Shown one piece after another: positions 60,431 to 64,000 of a DNA stretch of 64,000 bases. The position numbers and the translations under genes were made by a program. Source of the DNA: Melampsora larici-populina 98AG31 (Eukaryota; Basidiomycota; Pucciniomycetes; Pucciniales; Melampsoraceae); contig NW_006768812.1 of NCBI RefSeq assembly GCF_000204055.1, positions 698,346 through 762,345 of the forward strand. The letters run 5' to 3'. Numbering within the stretch: position 1 is the first letter of the stretch; the number at the start of each line of letters is the position of its first letter. The notes beneath the pieces were generated by a model that saw nothing but the letters and a program-made list of their open reading frames with translations, did not search any database and was not told the origin of the DNA.

Positions 60431-61860
60431 TTCTTTGTTGATACCAGGAATTGAAAAATCACAAAACACATTGAACAATTCACAACAACAACAACAACAA
60501 CAACAACACCAACACAATGGTATGAATTCTAATTATCTCCAAGGCTGTGTTGATGATCAAAATGCTCAACAACAATCCCCTGATGCTCATAATAATCTGA
60601 ATCATAACATGATCAATCAACAAAGCTCATACAATTGGTGGTGGTGGCAATGGGACTTTGTTTGGTCAACAACAACAAAATCAAGGAGGGTTATATCAAA
60701 TGAATCCTAATGACCATTCTAATTTTGCAACTGGGGGACTACTACCAGCAGCACCTGTGATGACAAGAGCTAGGAGTAGTTCAAAACATATGATAGATGG
60801 ACCATCACCACCACCTCAACCACCATCTAGCCTTTCAATCACTAACACCCAACAACTCACACCAGCACCACCTCCATCACTAACAGTTGCTTACTTACCA
60901 TTACTTTCACCTGATAGTCATATACATCTGGCATCATCTTGATCAACTGATACAATTAAAGGTTTCTGAAGATTTAGATGAAAGTAGATTAACAGCAAGT
61001 TATAGATGTCAATAATCTGATGCATGGTGAGAACAAGAGAAAGAAAGATTAAATAATCTTGAAAATTTTTTAACAATAAGAATGAACACAATGAACTTGC
61101 TGGCAATGGGACTGGTAATAAAGATCAAACTTGACAAAAGTTTTTGGCTTCTAATTGATCAAAATCTTCAAAACAATTTTACTGGAAATTTGGATAGGTG
61201 CAAAATGTGGAAACCTAAGTGGACATTGAGGCTGTGTGTGAGGGATGAGTGTACTGATCATGATTTTAATACACTTGGATGATGATAATGAAGTCATCTT
61301 GATATGACTAGATGTATGGCTTTTGATCAAAGTGGACTTGCTATTGTTTTGGGTAGTGATGAGTACACAGTCAAACTTTGGCATTTAAATTCAGTCACAA
61401 TCTCAAAATGAGTATCACATTCTGATCATTCATCAAACCGCAAAAGATGTATGAAAACTAGAAACTCATCTTGGTTAATGATTTTGATAGTCCAAGTCCA
61501 TCAAGCTGGCCTGAAACTGAACCACAAATCACATTTTGAGATCATTCAACCACAGCTACAAGTGTAGTAATTTCAACCTCACCACCCCGACTTCAGTCAG
61601 CTTCATTGACTGTGATGGTATGGTCAATACCTACACCAGAACATAAAACTTATGCACCATTTGATTCAAGATCATGGCTTTATACATTTGTTGGACATAC
61701 AGATGAGATTTGGGATATGATACTCCTACCCTTAAAATTAAGAGATGAGGCTTTATTAGCTACTATCAGTGAAGATGGAACAATCAAGGTTTGGAGTGCT
61801 GATGAATTAAATTCACCATTGAAATTAATTTGAGGATATTATGGTACATTAGATTAAGGA
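60430..61860 (+). pseudogene. Striatin-like WD40 protein relic (STRIPAK scaffold)
   Basis: Striatin is the PP2A B''' scaffold of the STRIPAK complex. Recognisable pieces appear in the right order: a Gln-rich linker (60480-60512), VMTRARSSSKHMIDGP (60758-60805), KMWKPKWTLR (61203-61232), HLDMTRC then MAFDQSGLAIVLGSDEYTVK and LWHLNSVTISK (61293-61409), and VWSIPTPEHKTYAPFD then FVGHTDEIWDM and ISEDGTIKVWS (61620-61800). Frames change at least twice, and TGA or TAA stops interrupt conserved positions, for example where an Arg precedes the GHS-type WD motif near 61535 and where a Trp is expected near 61831. An intron-like insert remains at about 61233-61292, so the copy is not retroprocessed. The N-terminal coiled coil was not found. 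Confidence 0.75.
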
Positions 61861-62657
61861 ACAGAAGAAAATAAAAGAACTGAGAAAGAAGACAGATTGG
61901 TGAAGGTTTGAAATGAAAATGCCAACAAAGTGAAAATCACTCCAACTTGTCATCCATAATAACCGGTATCTTCCAGCTGGACAGATATCATTGGAGCACA
62001 GTGGGAAGTCTAACTCTGCAACTTACACCCTTTAAATACCAATCATGACTCGAACTTTACAACATCCAAGCCCGCTGTGTTAGTCCCCCTCATCTTTGGT
62101 TTGGATCACAACACATCTACTTCTGGTAAGGTTCTTTCTTCCCAAAAAATAGACCCAATACTCAATCAAACACAGTTTTCTCTGAGGGGGAATATCATCC
62201 ATTTGTGAGTAAACCCAAAAATTATGAAGGTGAGAGGATTGACTGTGTAGGGGTTAATGGCATTGGAGTACACTTCTGTTTTCCCTCATCAACCTTCAAG
62301 ATTAAAATTGTTACTGTATAATAAAGTGTTGTTCTTTCATATTTTAACCTTAATAAAACCCATAACTTGATTATTACTACCTGAAAAACCATTTTCCAAC
62401 TTTTACACCTTTATTTTCAAATTTTTCTTATCTTTTCTTTTTCTGTCTTGTTGTAATAACTTTGTAAGTAAACTATAATGATCTTAAGAATATATTTGAA
62501 ATGAGATGACATAGTATTGACTAATAAGTATACATAAGCCTCTAAGAGCTTCAATTGATCTGAAAACCTGCATTTCGAATTTCCTGCTATACTGAAGTTT
62601 CCTAATAAATTGATAAAGTAATGATGATTAATTTTCTTGATTGATTTCATAAATAGA
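61861..62657. other. AT-rich gene-free DNA
   Basis: No gene or repeat was recognised. It ends at a sharp change in base composition near 62655. Confidence 0.5.
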
Positions 62658-64000
62658 TCACCACACCGGAGAGAGCTGATTTAGGCCTTTTTCCATCTTG
62701 ACGGACGTCTCTGCGACTAGTGGTCTCCCGTTTTCCACTACGTCACCGTTCCAAAGGACCAGACAACCCTTTTTCAACGCAAGTAACAGTTTCACCTGCT
62801 CTTTTTCTTCTTCCTCTGTGAGTACTCGTAAGGAAGTGGGGGATTTGTCTGTTGGACGAGTTGAGGTTAGCGCAGGTGCCTGGTCTGTGTGGTCCTGTTG
62901 AATCTTGTGGTGCTGAGGATGCCGGTTTCTAATGTGATCTCGGTATTTGTACCAAGGTGGCAGAGTGTTGTTGCTGGAAGGGTTTCTGGGTAGGTCTTCA
63001 ATAAGGAAGCGTTTTGAAAGAGGTTGGTGGTCTTCCGTGGCTGATGATAGCTCTTCCTCTACCAGATTGTACGGTTGTGATCTTGGGAGGCCGCTTCCGC
63101 TGGCCATAGGTACCCTGTTGCCACGGTTTTCAATTTAGCTTCCAGTGGTGGAACCGTTGATGTATCTAATGAGAGCTTATGCCTTGGATATGCGACCTTT
63201 GTCGCAGAGCCTGTCCACATGGTTATTCAATTATTCTAACCGGTTCACTATTGGTTGTAGATGTCATGGTTTGTCAGAATTCAACGCTTTGTCTTGCCCC
63301 ATACTGGGTATCTTGCCAAGACGCAATCACATCCCCCCTCACAGGGTTCTTGGAGTGAATCATGGGCCTTTAGCCCCCCTATCTTGTTTTCTTTCTACGA
63401 CTTGTACCCGGCAATTTTGTCCGGAGGGGGTGATCTCACCGCCAAGAAATTCACGTCGGAATGCCCCTTCCGATGTCACATCGTGGACGGTGTTCCGAAG
63501 CAGGGTCGGGGCCAAATTGGGCGATAGAATTGTTGTGCGATGTGTAATCACATCTTCACTGTCCGATGGGATCCGCAGTCCAATTGAGGATCGCTTTGGC
63601 ACAACCGATGAAACTGAGCGCCGATCCCAAACCGCATTGGTGGCCGCCGACTGAACCTCAGTCTGATCAGGTCCGATGGCTACTCGTATAGCGCTCATCC
63701 GACTAAAACAAATGTGCGATACAATCATCGCATCGCATCCCCTCTGAGCAACTAAATGTCGGGCCTTTTGTCCCGATTCAATCATTTTTTCGATTTCATG
63801 TCGGTGTTTGAATCGCGATTCAATCCCCTGAATGCCCGATTCAATCTCGCTGGCGAGGCAACTTCGGTTGCATCTTAGCGACGCATTCCAAAAGCAGCCG
63901 ATGCAATCGGCGTAGGACCGATTTGGTCTCGAATCGACACAAAAATTGCAGAAAAATTTTCTGTCTTGCTTATTTCTTTGACACCAAAAACAAAAAGCGT
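62658..64000 (-). mobile_element. GC-richer transposon-like block, incomplete at the window edge
   Basis: The base composition rises abruptly at about 62655 and stays high to the end. A 149-codon minus-strand frame at 62658-63107 (starts MASGSGLPRSQPYNLVEEEL, includes PPWYKYRDHIRNRHPQHHK) and a 141-codon minus-strand frame at 63360-63785 lie in it. Neither matches a family I can name. The word GATTCAAT recurs several times at 63772-63855. The block may be part of a retroelement or another repeat continuing beyond the window. Confidence 0.4.

Overview
The window is nuclear DNA of a filamentous fungus, most likely a rust (Pucciniales, Basidiomycota; Melampsora-like). This is an inference from three things: AT-rich intergenic DNA, genes cut by many short GT-AG introns (about 45-130 nt, usually with a CTAAT/CTAAC-type branch site), and housekeeping proteins with fungal signatures set among transposon relics and lineage-specific genes. 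No rRNA, tRNA, CRISPR or bacterial-type operon was seen.

Layout. 1-8.0 kb: gene-poor repeat relics with foldback elements. 8.0-13.6 kb: a head-to-tail array of three copies of an unrecognised six-exon gene, the first decayed and the other two intact. 13.9-18.4 kb: MDM10 (ERMES complex) and an F-box/LRR-type gene, both on the minus strand. 18.4-23.5 kb: non-autonomous elements, including a nested foldback of about 1.3 kb. 23.5-29.4 kb: a nearly complete tyrosine-recombinase retrotransposon (DIRS/Ngaro-like) with extra ORF, Gag, RT-RNase H and tyrosine recombinase, damaged at two points. 30.7-34.4 kb: an R3H + SUZ RNA-binding protein. 35.1-41.6 kb: ATG2 (autophagy lipid transfer), 12 exons, divergent from COX5 (cytochrome c oxidase subunit) at 42.1-43.0 kb. 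43-47.9 kb: repeats. 47.9-48.9 kb: an NTF2-like protein. 49.8-53.5 kb: EDE1 (endocytic scaffold). 55.9-57.7 kb: THI5/NMT1 (thiamine pyrimidine synthase), 340 aa. 58-62 kb: decayed DNA containing a striatin pseudogene. 62.66 kb to the end: a GC-richer, transposon-like block that runs off the window.

The recognised genes do not form a pathway cluster; they are independent transcription units. Two of them, MDM10 and ATG2, act at ER membrane-contact sites, but their proximity is probably chance. Exon coordinates were derived by hand from splice sites and reading-frame continuity; for every multi-exon model the exon lengths sum to a whole number of codons. Family assignments rest on recognised conserved motifs, not on a database search.
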